A stretch of DNA of 64,000 nucleotides from Phaeoceros laevis (lineage: Eukaryota; Anthocerotophyta; Anthocerotopsida; Notothyladales). Under the pieces are notes generated by a model, which saw nothing but the letters and a program-made list of their open reading frames with translations, was not told the DNA's origin and did not search any database. The DNA lies in NCBI GenBank assembly GCA_049999765.1, contig JBNGIQ010009361.1, forward strand, positions 133,957-197,956. The letters are read 5' to 3'. A program made the translations under genes and the position numbers. How positions within the stretch are numbered: position 1 is the first letter of the stretch; each line of letters starts with the position of its first letter. This document shows, piece by piece, positions 10,843-20,917 of this stretch.

Positions 10843-13455
10843 CTAAGCATGTGAATGTATCCTGCCTTCGTCGGTAGAAGAGCCTGCCCATGGCGTTGGC
10901 CTGCTCTCTTTCAACTCCGAGCGAAGATCCTGTAACAGATCACGTATGTCCGCCTCCTTCTCAGACTTGTTTTCTCCCACCACGAAGACATGTGCCTCCT
11001 GCTGATGGTCGATCCAGCTTTGACCAGGCTCCTTCCACGCACCAGCTTCTTGCCTCCGCTCGTTCACCTGCTGTGCACGGTCCGGCATCCCAGCCTGTGC
11101 ATAGATGGTTGACATCAAAACATAGGGTGCAGCATCCTTGGGTTGTAGCTGCACGGCAGATTCAAAGGCTCGTTCTCCCAGCAATATGTTGCCGTGCTTC
11201 CTACAGGCACCGAGCAGACACAACCACAAGGACCGGTTGGGCTGCATGGGCATTTCTGACAACACATCCTCCACCATAGTGAAGTGCCCTGACCGCCCTA
11301 GAAGGTCCACCATGGTCACATAGTGATGGATCTCAGGGCTGATGCTGTGATCTCTGCACATGGACCTGAAGTATTCCACACCCTTGTCCACCATGCCAGA
11401 ATGATTACATGCAGAAAGGATGGAAAGCAGCGTGACTCCATCTGGCACCAGCCCTTCCATCTGCATATTGCCACAGCATTGCAGGCTCTTTTCCCAAGCC
11501 CCTTCTCGTCCATACCCAGCAATTAACGCATTCCATGACCCCACATCTGGTTTAGGCAGCGCATCAAACAGTTGCTGGGCATCCTCCATCCTGCCACATT
11601 TTCCATACGTGTGAATGAGAGTGTTTGCTATGAGAAGGCTGAAGTTGCTTGACGCAGAGATAATGTCGTGATGTATCTGTGTGCAGACATCGAGGGCTCC
11701 TCTGTTGCTGCAGACTTGCAGCATGTACATGAGTGTGGTGTCATCTGGAACCAGACGTTCCTTGTGCATCCGACCATAGAGCCGCACAGCCTCCTCCATG
11801 TGGCCCTGATGAGCATATGCAGCAATCATAGCATTCCATGACACCACATTCCGTTGAGGCAGACCATCAAACACATTTTGGGCATCTACAATGCTGCCAC
11901 ACTTTCCATACATGCTGATCAGGGCACTGCCCACGAACACATCTGATGTATACCTCCTGCTCTGAGCTTCAGCATGAATTATTCTGCCCTCTCTCAAGGA
12001 CTCCACCTTGGTCGCACCCCCAGCTTCAAAGGTCTTTTCTTCCTTCTCAGCAAGGCTTCCGCATGCTTGGAGTGCACTAACAATCGTTCTGTCATTAGGG
12101 CTGACCCCTGCCTCTCGCATCCTATCATAAAGCTCCAAAGCCTTTTCTGCTTCACCGTGATGGGCATAGGCTGCCAGCATGGCATTCCATAACACAAGGC
12201 TTGGTTGGCCGAATCCATCAAACACGCCCTGGGCTTCTTTGATGCTCCTACACTTTCCGTACATACTAACAAGGGCGCTACCAACAAACACATCTGATGC
12301 ATAGCCTCTGTTCCAAGCCTCACCATGTATTGCCTTCCCCTTCCGCAGAGCCTCATCCGTAAGCAACTCTCCATCTTCACCAACTTGTTCTGCAAGCATC
12401 CCACATGCTTGCAGAACGCTGACAAAGATCCAAGCATCTGGAGTCACACGTTCAGCTTGCATTTTTGCATGCAGCTGCAATGCCCTCTGTGCGTGGCCCT
12501 GCTGAACATAAGCCACGAGCATTGCTGTCCATGACACCACATCCCGCTTCTGCAACCTGTTAAATACAGCCTCCGCATCCAGAATGCTCCCACACTTGGC
12601 ATACATCTCTACCAGACATGTTCCAAGGACCAATTCAGACTCACATCTGAATTTTACAACATCAGCATGAATGCGCTTGCCCTGTTCCAAATCGGCTATG
12701 CTGCTACAAGCTTTCACTAGGCTGATGAACGTGTATTTGTTCGGACGGATACCTTCCTCACGCATCCACTGGTACAGTCTTAGAGCCTCTTGGCTTTGCC
12801 CAGCCCTACTGTGGCCAGCAATCGCAGCTGACCAGGAAACTACAGTTTTCTGCGGCAGCCTGTGGAACACCTCAAGCGCCTCCTGGAGGCCACCACACTT
12901 CACAAGCGTCTTCACAACAGATTCGCCAAGATACCTGGTCGTTTCCAGCTTATGTCTCAGCAAATGAGCATGCACCTGCTTGGCCTGGACCAGCGCCTTT
13001 CTCTTGGTGCAGGCCTTCAAGAGAGACCTGTACATCTCCACTGAAGGAACAATGCCATGCTGATCCATGTGCCAAACCGCATCCAACGCTTTGACGAGCT
13101 CTCCACCCTCGCAAAGGCGTTCCAAATCTTGGTCCGAGGGGAGCTTGAATCCATAAGACGATCCAGTAGAGGCACAAGTGGTTACAGATTGCGCAACTAA
13201 TTCCACACCCACACTATGCCCCTTTACGTGGAGTGGAGTAGGTCGCCATATCCTCCCATGATCGGCACAAAATGCCCCCCCTGCTTGGCTTCCACTAAGG
13301 CCAGCGAAATTGCAAGCCACATCCTCCCCTTTCAGCCCGGACTCCAGAAGGGCTTCACTTCGGGCACGCCAGGTTGCCCGGTGAAGCACCAGGGAGGAGC
13401 GTTGTAGCTGTTGCTCTGCCAGTGCACCATGAACCGGCATTGCTTGTGCAGCCAT
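10843..13455 (-). CDS. PLS-class PPR protein, E1-E2 type without DYW domain
   Basis: A single-exon ORF encodes 870 aa from the first in-frame ATG at 13455. The frame opens only at 13572 with no ATG, just after an in-frame stop, so an upstream exon is possible. After about 135 residues of Ser/Ala/Arg-rich, transit-peptide-like sequence come roughly six P-L-S repeat rounds. Typical landmarks are VSWTAMLVAYVQQG, VEMYAKCGSILDAEAVF and KGKAIHGEAW. Two L motifs carry acidic insertions (LAEQVGEDGELLTDEAL, LAEKEEKTFEAGG). The E1 signature (VTMVDLLGRSGHF, WLCLLGACRKHGN) and E2 (GAWKEPGQSWIDHQQEAHVF) follow. The protein stops soon after, lacking HSE and CxxCH of a deaminase. By family knowledge such proteins bind organellar transcripts at specific sites and promote C-to-U editing with a separate DYW protein. 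Confidence 0.92.
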   Translation of the reverse strand: MAAQAMPVHGALAEQQLQRSSLVLHRATWRARSEALLESGLKGEDVACNFAGLSGSQAGGAFCADHGRIWRPTPLHVKGHSVGVELVAQSVTTCASTGSSYGFKLPSDQDLERLCEGGELVKALDAVWHMDQHGIVPSVEMYRSLLKACTKRKALVQAKQVHAHLLRHKLETTRYLGESVVKTLVKCGGLQEALEVFHRLPQKTVVSWSAAIAGHSRAGQSQEALRLYQWMREEGIRPNKYTFISLVKACSSIADLEQGKRIHADVVKFRCESELVLGTCLVEMYAKCGSILDAEAVFNRLQKRDVVSWTAMLVAYVQQGHAQRALQLHAKMQAERVTPDAWIFVSVLQACGMLAEQVGEDGELLTDEALRKGKAIHGEAWNRGYASDVFVGSALVSMYGKCRSIKEAQGVFDGFGQPSLVLWNAMLAAYAHHGEAEKALELYDRMREAGVSPNDRTIVSALQACGSLAEKEEKTFEAGGATKVESLREGRIIHAEAQSRRYTSDVFVGSALISMYGKCGSIVDAQNVFDGLPQRNVVSWNAMIAAYAHQGHMEEAVRLYGRMHKERLVPDDTTLMYMLQVCSNRGALDVCTQIHHDIISASSNFSLLIANTLIHTYGKCGRMEDAQQLFDALPKPDVGSWNALIAGYGREGAWEKSLQCCGNMQMEGLVPDGVTLLSILSACNHSGMVDKGVEYFRSMCRDHSISPEIHHYVTMVDLLGRSGHFTMVEDVLSEMPMQPNRSLWLCLLGACRKHGNILLGERAFESAVQLQPKDAAPYVLMSTIYAQAGMPDRAQQVNERRQEAGAWKEPGQSWIDHQQEAHVFVVGENKSEKEADIRDLLQDLRSELKESRPTPWAGSSTDEGRIHSHA

Positions 13456-13956
13456 TCCGCCACAGCCAGGGTTTCTTGGCGCAGCCCCCCTAGTTCCCCT
13501 GCAGGCCTTCCCAAATCCATATCCCAACCTGCTTGATCCCTGGTAGCTCCGACCTCCATGCAGCTCCAGCAAACATGGAAACAGACCCCATGGACTGCTC
13601 AGTTAGCCTGTATCTCCTTTTCGGCCACCGTTGGAAGGAGGGCCACCAGCTTGTACTTCCGTGTCTGCTGACAAAGCAATCAAAACTCAGTTAACAGTTA
13701 ACTAGGACGAACATCATTGCTTGGAGTGCCAAGTGTTGGTTCTTGTTCTTGAGCAACGTGCCGTGAGCTAATAAAGCAGCTATCTCTACGAATTCTTTAT
13801 CTCTGCTGCAGATTGACACGCTCCCGAGGAGCCGGTAGAAACTTGGCTTTGTTGTCCTGAAATTGTTGCTCAGGGCGGGATAATCCCTGAGCATCAAGTT
13901 AGCAAAAATCCTTGCCTTCACCATAATCCTGTGCATGAAGGGACAATCAGAGCAGG
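13456..13956. other. 5' flank of the PPR gene
   Basis: Likely leader and promoter of the - strand PPR gene. A - strand frame from 13975 to 13691 is open (reads FRTTKPSFYRLLGSVSICS) but matches nothing I know. It could be an upstream exon or chance. Confidence 0.35.
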
Positions 13957-15948
13957 ATGCGCCTCCAGAGTTCAATCAAGATTCAGCAAATCTTCCTGGA
14001 CCTTACTCCTCTTGACGTCGCAGACTGTCAGCGCGCAGGCATGTTGGGGGAGCTGCATGATGGGTTAGACTATCGAAGTTGGATTGGGTTGAAGTGACAG
14101 CCTAAGCCAAGACTGAAGTGATATGTACTGCCTCCTGTCGGTGCAATTGTGCTCAACTGCGTTGGAAACGAAGGTAGTTACACCAATTCTGTCTAATGTG
14201 TGATCATTATGATGTGTGTGGAGTGCTAAGACATTGTTTCTGACCCTGACCTTTGCTTCGTTCCTTTTGAAGACTTGAAAAATCTAGCACTGTCCGGCAT
14301 GAAGTGCTTCAACATCCTGGTGAGTTCTTTATCTCGATACTGCCATTCCCAAAGAAGATGCAATGCTAAGGGCAGCTATGATGATCAAAACCCTAGTCAC
14401 ACATGACATGATTGAGTCAAATTCTGAGCTTCCCAAGCGTTTGATTCAAATTAGTGTGCATGCTGTTTGCCAAGTTGGAGGATGCAAAACCCTTGTGCCG
14501 TAACTGCAAGTGTACATGCGTCCTGTCGCTCTTTGTCAAATGCTGCTTGCTTAATGCATGCTCTCTGAGCAGGTTGAAAGGGAGACCATACAAGCTCTCG
14601 GTTTTGAGGTATTGACCACTTATCAAAGCGTTTTCTTATTGCTAGATGCATAAGCAGCATCCGGCCTATCCGCTTATGATTAGCTGTCCGCCTGGCTTGG
14701 GTGTCTCGGTCCAGGAACCTTAAAGAAAGACCAGCCAGCTCGAGGCCGAAGTTTGCACTATCGAGAGGATGATTTATGTTGTTCATCTGCACCGAACTGG
14801 CAAATGCAAATAGACCATCTACACTGTCTTTTCACGAGATGCATCGACTCCAGGTGACCAATGGTTTTGTCCAAAGATGCTTACCTGTCTAGACTTAGAG
14901 TGTGAGTGGCAGTGAAAATGGACGATGTGCCACTCTGAAGTAGTAGAGTGCGGGATTGAAGTTGGTCCAACGTAGATATGAGGTGCGTTCATGAGCTCGA
15001 GGATCAGTTCTGTCCCTTTTGAGAATACCAGCATCGAAGAGGAGTGTTGGGCATGCTTCCGAGTTCCTCAATTCACAGGGTGCTGACATATTGCTATTGT
15101 TATGCAGCTATGGTGAATCTCACCGACCCAGCACAACTGTGACTCCATGTCCCCACATTTCAGCTAACGTATCTATGAGTTCTTGCAGATCACTGGCATA
15201 ATTGTTGATTCAATTCGTGAAAGCTCAAATTCGCATGAAAAGCAGGCTGAAGAATCCTTTGGGCGATAGCGTGGCAGAGACGGGACGAAGGGACTGCATG
15301 ATTTGATGTCTCGTTTCTCAATGGAATTGACTGCTGGCCGCCACTCCTGAATTTCAGATCGCCAGTTGACAGCCTCCCAATTTGCAATAAACTTGCTACA
15401 GTGTTGAAGATCTTGTCAGGCGATAGGTCCAGTGAGAGCTGCACACCTGTGCACGATTTCAGGGATACGTCTACTGTGGGGATTCTGGTTGACAAGCAGC
15501 TGAGTTGCACCCAAAAATAACCACCACATCCCGCAACAAGTCCTGACCCGCATTCGTTTGCAGTCCGGACTCCGGATTCAAGGAGACGATGTCCTTTCCA
15601 GTCACTATCAGCTTAACTGAACCCAACACGGACCAGTAGTCTAGGTCAGCTTTCCCCTAAAGATAATTGAAATGGGCAAAGTTGCTGTAGTAGTAGTAGG
15701 ATGATTATGGTGTTCAGCCAACTCCACATGGGAATTGCACACCCCGTCAGGTTTTTCGATGAATACTTGATTCTGGACTCTCCGATGAAATGAATCGCAC
15801 CTGCTTTGACACCACTAGCAGCTCAAGAAGGTGGCCGAAAATTCAATGTCTCCATACAGTCAAGGACTCGGCAGGAGAGGGAATTGCAAGGCTTGCTTGA
15901 AAGGGTACATGCCGCATCCACCCAAGCGCTCCAACTCCTTGAATAGTA
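13957..15948 (+). other. Exon-like segments of an unrecognised + strand gene
   Basis: Several short segments read well on the + strand. They are 13957-14097 (ATG start; reads IKIQQIFLDLTPLDVADCQ and MLGELHDGLDYRSW), 14272-14320 (reads DLKNLALSGMKCFNIL before GTGAGT), 14573-14608 (VERETIQALGFE between CAG and GTATTG), 15190-15272 (ITGIIVDSIRESSNSHEKQA, ending in TAG) and 15822-15948 (KFNVSIQSRTRQERELQGLL, ending in TAG). Some have good splice borders. I could not build one continuous frame and do not recognise a family. This could be one or two real genes with small exons, or a decayed copy. Confidence 0.28.
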
Positions 15949-16687
15949 AAGTAACTGGATTGGTAGGTCCTTTACAAGGTGTGTTCCACACCTATATGGG
16001 CCCATCATGCATTCATGTGCAGCTACAGGATTCATGTTTCTTAATAATTATCTCCAAAAGTAGATTTTCTCTTGAGTGCTGTGCCCTGAAAAGTTTCCTG
16101 GACCCCACTCTCTTTGTCGGGAAAATGGAAAAAAGGGACTAAGAATAAGCGTTTCACACTCAACTTTGTGATGCCCTAGCTAGCTGCCAAACATCTCATG
16201 GTGAACCAAAGTGTTATAAAAAGTTGACGGGGAAGGGCTTACTCTTTGTGCTTGTAGTTTTGTCCACTTTGAAGAATATATACACTCCCTACTTGGTATT
16301 TCACTAAGTACTTTGTAGTACTACTTTAGTACTACTTTTATGTACTTTGTATTTCTCACTTAGATAAGTAATAGTAGTAGTATTAGTAGTAGTAGTAGTA
16401 GTATGAGTAATAGTAGTATTTGAACCTACAACCCCAGAGCCACAAAAACCACATAGCCACAAAAGAACATTGATGGGTTCATTCATTCACTCAAAATAAG
16501 CTTAAAAGAGGGTTCTCTAGTGAGGGCTTTTTCACAAGGTGGCTCATTAGGTAAGTAGTAGTATACTACCAAATAACATGTATGATCCATCTAAGAATGG
16601 GGGCATGAGGAGCAATGGAGCCTTTGGAGCAATGAATCTCCTTTACAGAATGATGGCTTTTAATGAGGCTGGCTAGGGTGAGGCTGA

Positions 16688-16809
16688 TGGGTTGCGGCGT
16701 TTGTTGCTCGAGGGACTCACTTCTCCCCAGAAGACTCTTCCAAAGTCATGGGTTGCAGTGTTTGTTGCTCGAGGGACTCACTTCTCCCCAGAAGACTCTT
16801 CTGAAGTCA
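16688..16809. repeat. Tandem duplication, period 61 bp, two copies
   Basis: The 61-bp unit beginning TGGGTTGC and containing GTTTGTTGCTCGAGGGACTC occurs at 16688-16748 and 16749-16809 with only a few differences. Function unknown. Confidence 0.9.
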
Positions 16810-17014
16810 TCCCTAAAAGACTTTCGAACGCATTAATGCATTAATCATTGATGCATTGATGAGCTCAGCCAAGTACCTCTATCTTGATCAATAGCACCAG
16901 CAAGATAGCCCACTCTTTATCTTGTTAGGCAACATAAAGTTATGGCTTCAAAAAAAATTTGTAGGGGACTCATTAGAGAAGGCTAGCCCTACCAACTGTC
17001 TTAGCAATTTAGGA

Positions 17015-17041
17015 TTTAGGGTTTGACAACCTAAACCCTAA
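17015..17041. promoter_or_regulatory. Two facing telobox motifs
   Basis: TTTAGGGTTT at 17015-17024 and TAAACCCTAA at 17032-17041 form an inverted pair of the plant telobox (AAACCCTA). Such boxes occur in promoters of growth-related genes and at Polycomb target sites. No gene start is obvious next to it, so a functional role is only a guess. Confidence 0.35.
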
Positions 17042-17807
17042 GCCCTTTTGAGCTGATCTACACTTAAGCTTGACTACACATTTCTACAGTGTGTGAAATA
17101 ACCTATATTTGGATACTACTTTAACATTTTTTGAATAAATTATAGAAGTATTTGCAAATATCTTATCGATTTGTAGTTCAATGGACCGCAGCGGCCAGTT
17201 AAGATAGATTCTACCTGACTTGGCACCTTTGCAGTGCAGTTTACTAATCAGTAGTCAAGTATTTTGATGTTATTAGCTTGCGCCTAAAGTCAAAGATCTC
17301 ACCTTACTCATAAAAAATGTATGGAGATGTCTTCCTTTTTGCACTTGTCATATGCATTCTTCGGGCTGCTTAAGTCGGTCGATTGAGTGCAGTTGGTGAA
17401 CCAGACACCGGATGTCTGAACCTGGGAGGGCTCCCCTCCGATCGGCTTAAAGCTGTAGTTTCCATTGTGTCAACGGAAACTGCAGGCATATACGGTCGCT
17501 TTTGCCTCAAAATAGTGCATATAGAGGGCATATTTGACTGATTCAGAAACATAGTAGCTTGAAAAAAAAATCTTACCACTTTGCAGCTTTGCAATAGTTG
17601 TGGATAGCAAATTGGTCAAACTGGCTATGAGAACAAGTTGTTTTACTTTCCCTTTAAGTTCTTCCACGAGCTGATGTGCTTGGGTACCATCACCATTAAT
17701 CAGCTTTGTAGCTAAGAGTATGGCATGAATTCACCGGGATGATGTGACACGTTCAGACCTCGATAGTTCCTACAGTCAGTGAAGATTTTGGCAGCGATAA
17801 GGCAAAG

Positions 17808-18446
17808 GTGAGAAAACAGCCTTATAGAGTTGTAACTGATGAGCCTCTTGTAATTACTGCCCTCCTGAAACAGTTGCAAATATCCGAGTTGTGGGAGGAA
17901 GATCTTGTTGAAGAATTCCGCACTGTTGCTGATTCTGATCTAGCAATTGGGGAAATGTATGAGAAGTTTTGTACTTCAGGAATTGATCAGTACTTTCATG
18001 GTAGATGTCTTGCTGACTTGTTGAACCAGGGCATGAATCCAGGTGCTAGAGCCGCCTCCATTTATTATGAGAAGTGTGCACTTGTGGAGTGTGAAGTGGA
18101 ACACATGGTACCATTGGTGAAAACTCTAGACAGCAATTACCGATTGGGAGAATGGCTGGATGAGATACAATCAAGTGAAGTCTTATGTTTCACCTATTTG
18201 CACACAGGGCCAGATAAAAGTTGCGGGCCGAATGTCATTTTTATGTTGCAAGCACGTCGTTCAAAGCAGTATGTGCTGGTATTATGTCAGATGCGGTCAG
18301 GAGATCCAAAGCAAGGCAAAGCCATGTGTACCCTGAGTGTGAAAAATCTATACAAGCATAATAGTCAGAGAAGGGTTGACAAGAGAGATAGGCGGCAGTC
18401 CTCCGATTGCAACAAATGTGTCACACGTGCTGCATTCAATTGGTAG
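17808..18446 (+). pseudogene. Crinkler (CRN)-type nuclease-domain-like ORF, probably decayed
   Basis: The frame is open for 212 codons but its first codon is GTG and no suitable ATG precedes it, so it is an internal exon or a remnant. The pattern TDEPLVITALL (residues 10-20), MYEKFC (about 50-55), then CGPNVIFMLQ (139-148) and YVLVLCQMR (155-163) resembles the restriction-nuclease-like domain of Crinkler-type proteins. In that family I recall TDEPLV, a conserved Glu, a GPD motif and a QxK strand. Here the presumed catalytic Asp is Asn (GPN) and the Lys is Arg (QMR), so activity is doubtful. CRN-like genes occur in oomycetes, fungi and scattered plants. It faces a serine-protease-like frame 107 bp away. 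Family assignment is from motif memory only. Confidence 0.4.
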
Positions 18447-18552
18447 TGACCACCTCATTAGAGAATCTAAGTCACAGTCGTGCTAACTTGAGCAAGGGAT
18501 CTGAACGGACTGAAGTCAATGGGAGAAGACAAGCCACATTCACAAGCCACAT

Positions 18553-19646
18553 TCACTCACAAGTCACATTCATTCCCAACAACTCTCCTTCTGGTACATA
18601 TAATACTCCTCCTCCTGAGTCACCTGCAGAGCTACCAAAAGATCCTAAGACGGGTCCATAATGGTCCCATGTTTTGGAAGAGATCAACCCACCTATAACA
18701 TAATCCCTGGAATAGTTGGCGAACAAACAATAATGCCTCAACAACACGTATAATTTGCCTTGCAAAGCATTAGCCAGTTGTGGCTCATGTGACAGAGGTT
18801 TTACAGGTTGCAACAAGCATAGATCTATGTCAAGGACTTTTGCAAAGACCTTTGCTACAATAGTGTCAGTAGGAAAATTCAATTGGATATCTGCGCCTAC
18901 CTCCCAGTACAAATGGCCTTCATGGTAATGTATAGCCATTAAATTCTTCATGAATGTTGTCATTGAGCTCATACCAGAAGTGTAACCAACATGTATTTTC
19001 TGCACAATTCAGAAACCGCAACAGTGTGTAAGCTACTTCCAGCTCCTGAAATTCCTGCTCTTGAAATTCCGAATCCTGAAAGTAACTAGTTCAATTTGCT
19101 GGATAAGGATATAAACTTTCCCCGGGCGAAGTCCTCTCGCCTTCAATCCCTGCCAAGTTGCACATGTGATGTTTGTTTCAATGTTATATGCTCGCTCGAT
19201 AAGCGTTTTGACATCGTTGTCATTCAGAAGAGTAAAGATGTCTGCTCCTAGCAGGTTTAGCAACAATTTCCTCACATGTACGTCATGTAGCATCGTCCTC
19301 CATAACAGTTGAGGGCTATGATGTGAGTATGGGTTTTGTTCCTGGCCGTAATTATCTGGCAAATGTTGTAGAGCTTTTTTTCGCAAAAAATGTCACAAAA
19401 ATAGGCATTCCATGTCAACACATTCAACACTTGTTCCCGCTGCTCTTTCCCACTTCTCTTTGAAATTCCCATTCTGTCTACATTCCTACTTCTATCAGCA
19501 ACAGTAGAAAGGGAGGACTGGTCAGAAGGGGAGGACTGTTCAGAAGGGGACGACTGGTCAGAAGGGGAGGACTGTTCTATCTTCCCACTTCTCTTTCCCA
19601 CTTTGCGAGAAAGGTTTCCCTCTGCAATTATTCCCGCTTGAACCAC
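18553..19646 (-). pseudogene. Trypsin-like serine protease-related reading frame, frameshifted
   Basis: Three overlapping - strand frames form one gene-like unit. The first (from 19646) has a Ser-rich repeat (SSPSDQ units, 18-bp DNA repeats at about 19512-19575). Near 19385 the frame changes at an A/T homopolymer and continues as KKALQHLPDNYGQEQ and LLNLLGADIFTLLNDNDVKT. A third frame (19005-18553) carries DIDLCLLQP and GSSAGDSGGGVLYVPEG, resembling the Asp strand and active-site Ser loop (GDSGG) of S1/trypsin-like proteases. A clear catalytic His motif was not found. Introns could explain part of the frame changes. Most likely a decaying gene; function cannot be assigned beyond the protease-like Ser loop. 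Confidence 0.4.
19512..19575. repeat. 18-bp minisatellite
   Basis: About three and a half copies of GAGGACTGGTCAGAAGGG with small variants, encoding SSPSDQ/SSPSEQ repeats on the - strand. Confidence 0.85.
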
Positions 19647-20081
19647 TTAGAGAAATGGCTATCAAAGTGGGAAAAGAAATTACACATATGACAGTATGGT
19701 TGTAGAGGAGGAATCGTCAGCTCTTTAGAGATTATATGTAAGAGTGAGCTAGATGTAGTGACAAGTAAAAAGACACACTTTCATACTGGTACCGCTAAAG
19801 GAAATTGACCCAATGACTGGTAACAAAATTTTGTAGTTTTGTATGCATGCTCTTTATTTTTGCTATTACAGGTCCGTGTGCATGGTGTAGGATTTTTCAT
19901 TGGTCAATCTTCTAAAAGAACATTTGAAGAGCATGTTTAATTATTTTTTTTATAGTGAATCACGACGCTTTTTCATATGAGACACAAATTTATATACATT
20001 ACACTTTATATCCTATTGTGCCTACTCTTTTTCCATGTCCGCTATGCTCAAGCTATTAGAATCTTCATTGCACTCCCAACT

Positions 20082-20480
20082 TTAGCAATCGCGGCGTTTT
20101 CCGTTGCCCCTAAGGCTAAATAGCCAGCCGTTACCCCGCCGAGCCGGTGCGCGAGCCGCACAACTCATGAGCCAGGACTCACGAGCCCCGCTTGAAGAGG
20201 CTCCACCCCGGCTAGTCTTCGCCAAGCGCGCCGCCAGTCGCCAGCACGCCGCCCGATCACCAAACCATCGTGGGTTGGGCCGCGGTTGCATGGGCTCCTG
20301 CCCCAAGGGGCACACGCCCGGCAGGGTGGCAGCCCGCCACATGGCCCCTACTTGCCGGCCCACAAGGGGGTGGGCAAGAGGGGCTGCCTGGTGGCAGAGG
20401 TTCGGAATCGAACCCCCGCCAGCCTGATGGCAGGGCTTGCGCCCTACCATCAGGGTGTCCCTCGCGGGACCATGTTTAAT
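20082..20480 (-). mobile_element. tRNA-derived SINE-like element
   Basis: A GC-rich island of about 400 bp in AT-rich surroundings. On the - strand near 20416-20401 it has GGGGGTTCGATTCCGAACC, a perfect Pol III B box (GGTTCGATTCC), preceded by a tRNA-like segment. No coding content; the open frames across it are by-products of its GC content. Boundaries are approximate and no target-site duplication was identified. Confidence 0.4.
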
Positions 20481-20552
20481 TTTTTTGCTCAACTATTCTT
20501 AAGCCCTTTGATCGGGGACTTCTATGGTCAAGCACTAAGTCTTGTAGCTTAG

Positions 20553-20917
20553 ATTCAGGTTGACACTGATCTGAAATTATACATGAAGGGAGAAAGGAAT
20601 ATGTCAGCTGTTTTAGATCAGTTCCATAATTTCTTTTTTTAAAGGGAAAAACATCGTCCAACTAGCTTGTTCCATTTTGACGATTCTGTGCCCCCTTCTA
20701 AGCAACAAATTAAAAAAGGTAAGTTGGTGTTATATATGACACAACCTTTACTACCGCCATCCAAGGAATTGCGACCTTGTTTGATGAAATTGCTTTATCT
20801 TGCCTTCTCCTACCTACTTCAATGAAGTTTATTAACTTGTTGCTTTTAAATAGCACGTTTCGTTGACTATGGTAACACTTCGGCATGTGAGCAACTGGAT
20901 TGTGCATTACGGTACGG
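20553..20917 (+). pseudogene. Tudor-domain-like exon pair, probable gene remnant
   Basis: Segment 20854-20917, after a TTTAAATAG acceptor and before a GTGCTA donor, reads ARFVDYGNTSACEQLDCALR. This contains the Tudor hallmark FVDYGN. A preceding segment ending at 20718 (donor GTAAGTT) reads DDSVPPSKQQIKK in the matching phase, and farther left 20553-20630 reads VDTDLKLYMKGERNMSAVLD. The start of the Tudor fold is missing and no full gene can be assembled. In plants FVDYGN is best known from Tudor-SN. This looks like a fragment. Confidence 0.35.

Larger units (their letters stand above)
15949..17807. other. Non-coding, AT-rich, with TAG-type microsatellite
   Basis: Contains an ACTT/TAGTAG-rich low-complexity patch (16290-16420), a tandem duplication (16688-16809), facing telobox motifs (17015-17041), and a - strand segment around 17720-17580 that reads QAHQLVEELKGKVKQLVLIA before a GTAAG donor. 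That segment is a possible exon of an unknown gene. Confidence 0.5.

Noticed and set aside
13456-13572. Start of the PPR protein at 13572
   Set aside because: The codon there is TTG, with an in-frame stop shortly before; the first ATG in frame is at 13455.
15190-15510. 106-codon - strand frame (reads PTVDVSLKSCTGVQLSLDLS)
   Set aside because: Briefly considered as an adenylyl-cyclase-associated-protein C-terminus, but only a few residues agree, the following sequence does not, and it starts without ATG.
16290-16430. TAG/ACTT-rich stretch as a possible CRISPR-like or regulatory array
   Set aside because: Simple-sequence microsatellite; no unit-spacer structure, and this is plant nuclear DNA.
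20104-20552. Open frames in the GC-rich block
   Set aside because: Explained by the SINE-like, tRNA-derived element; no protein similarity.
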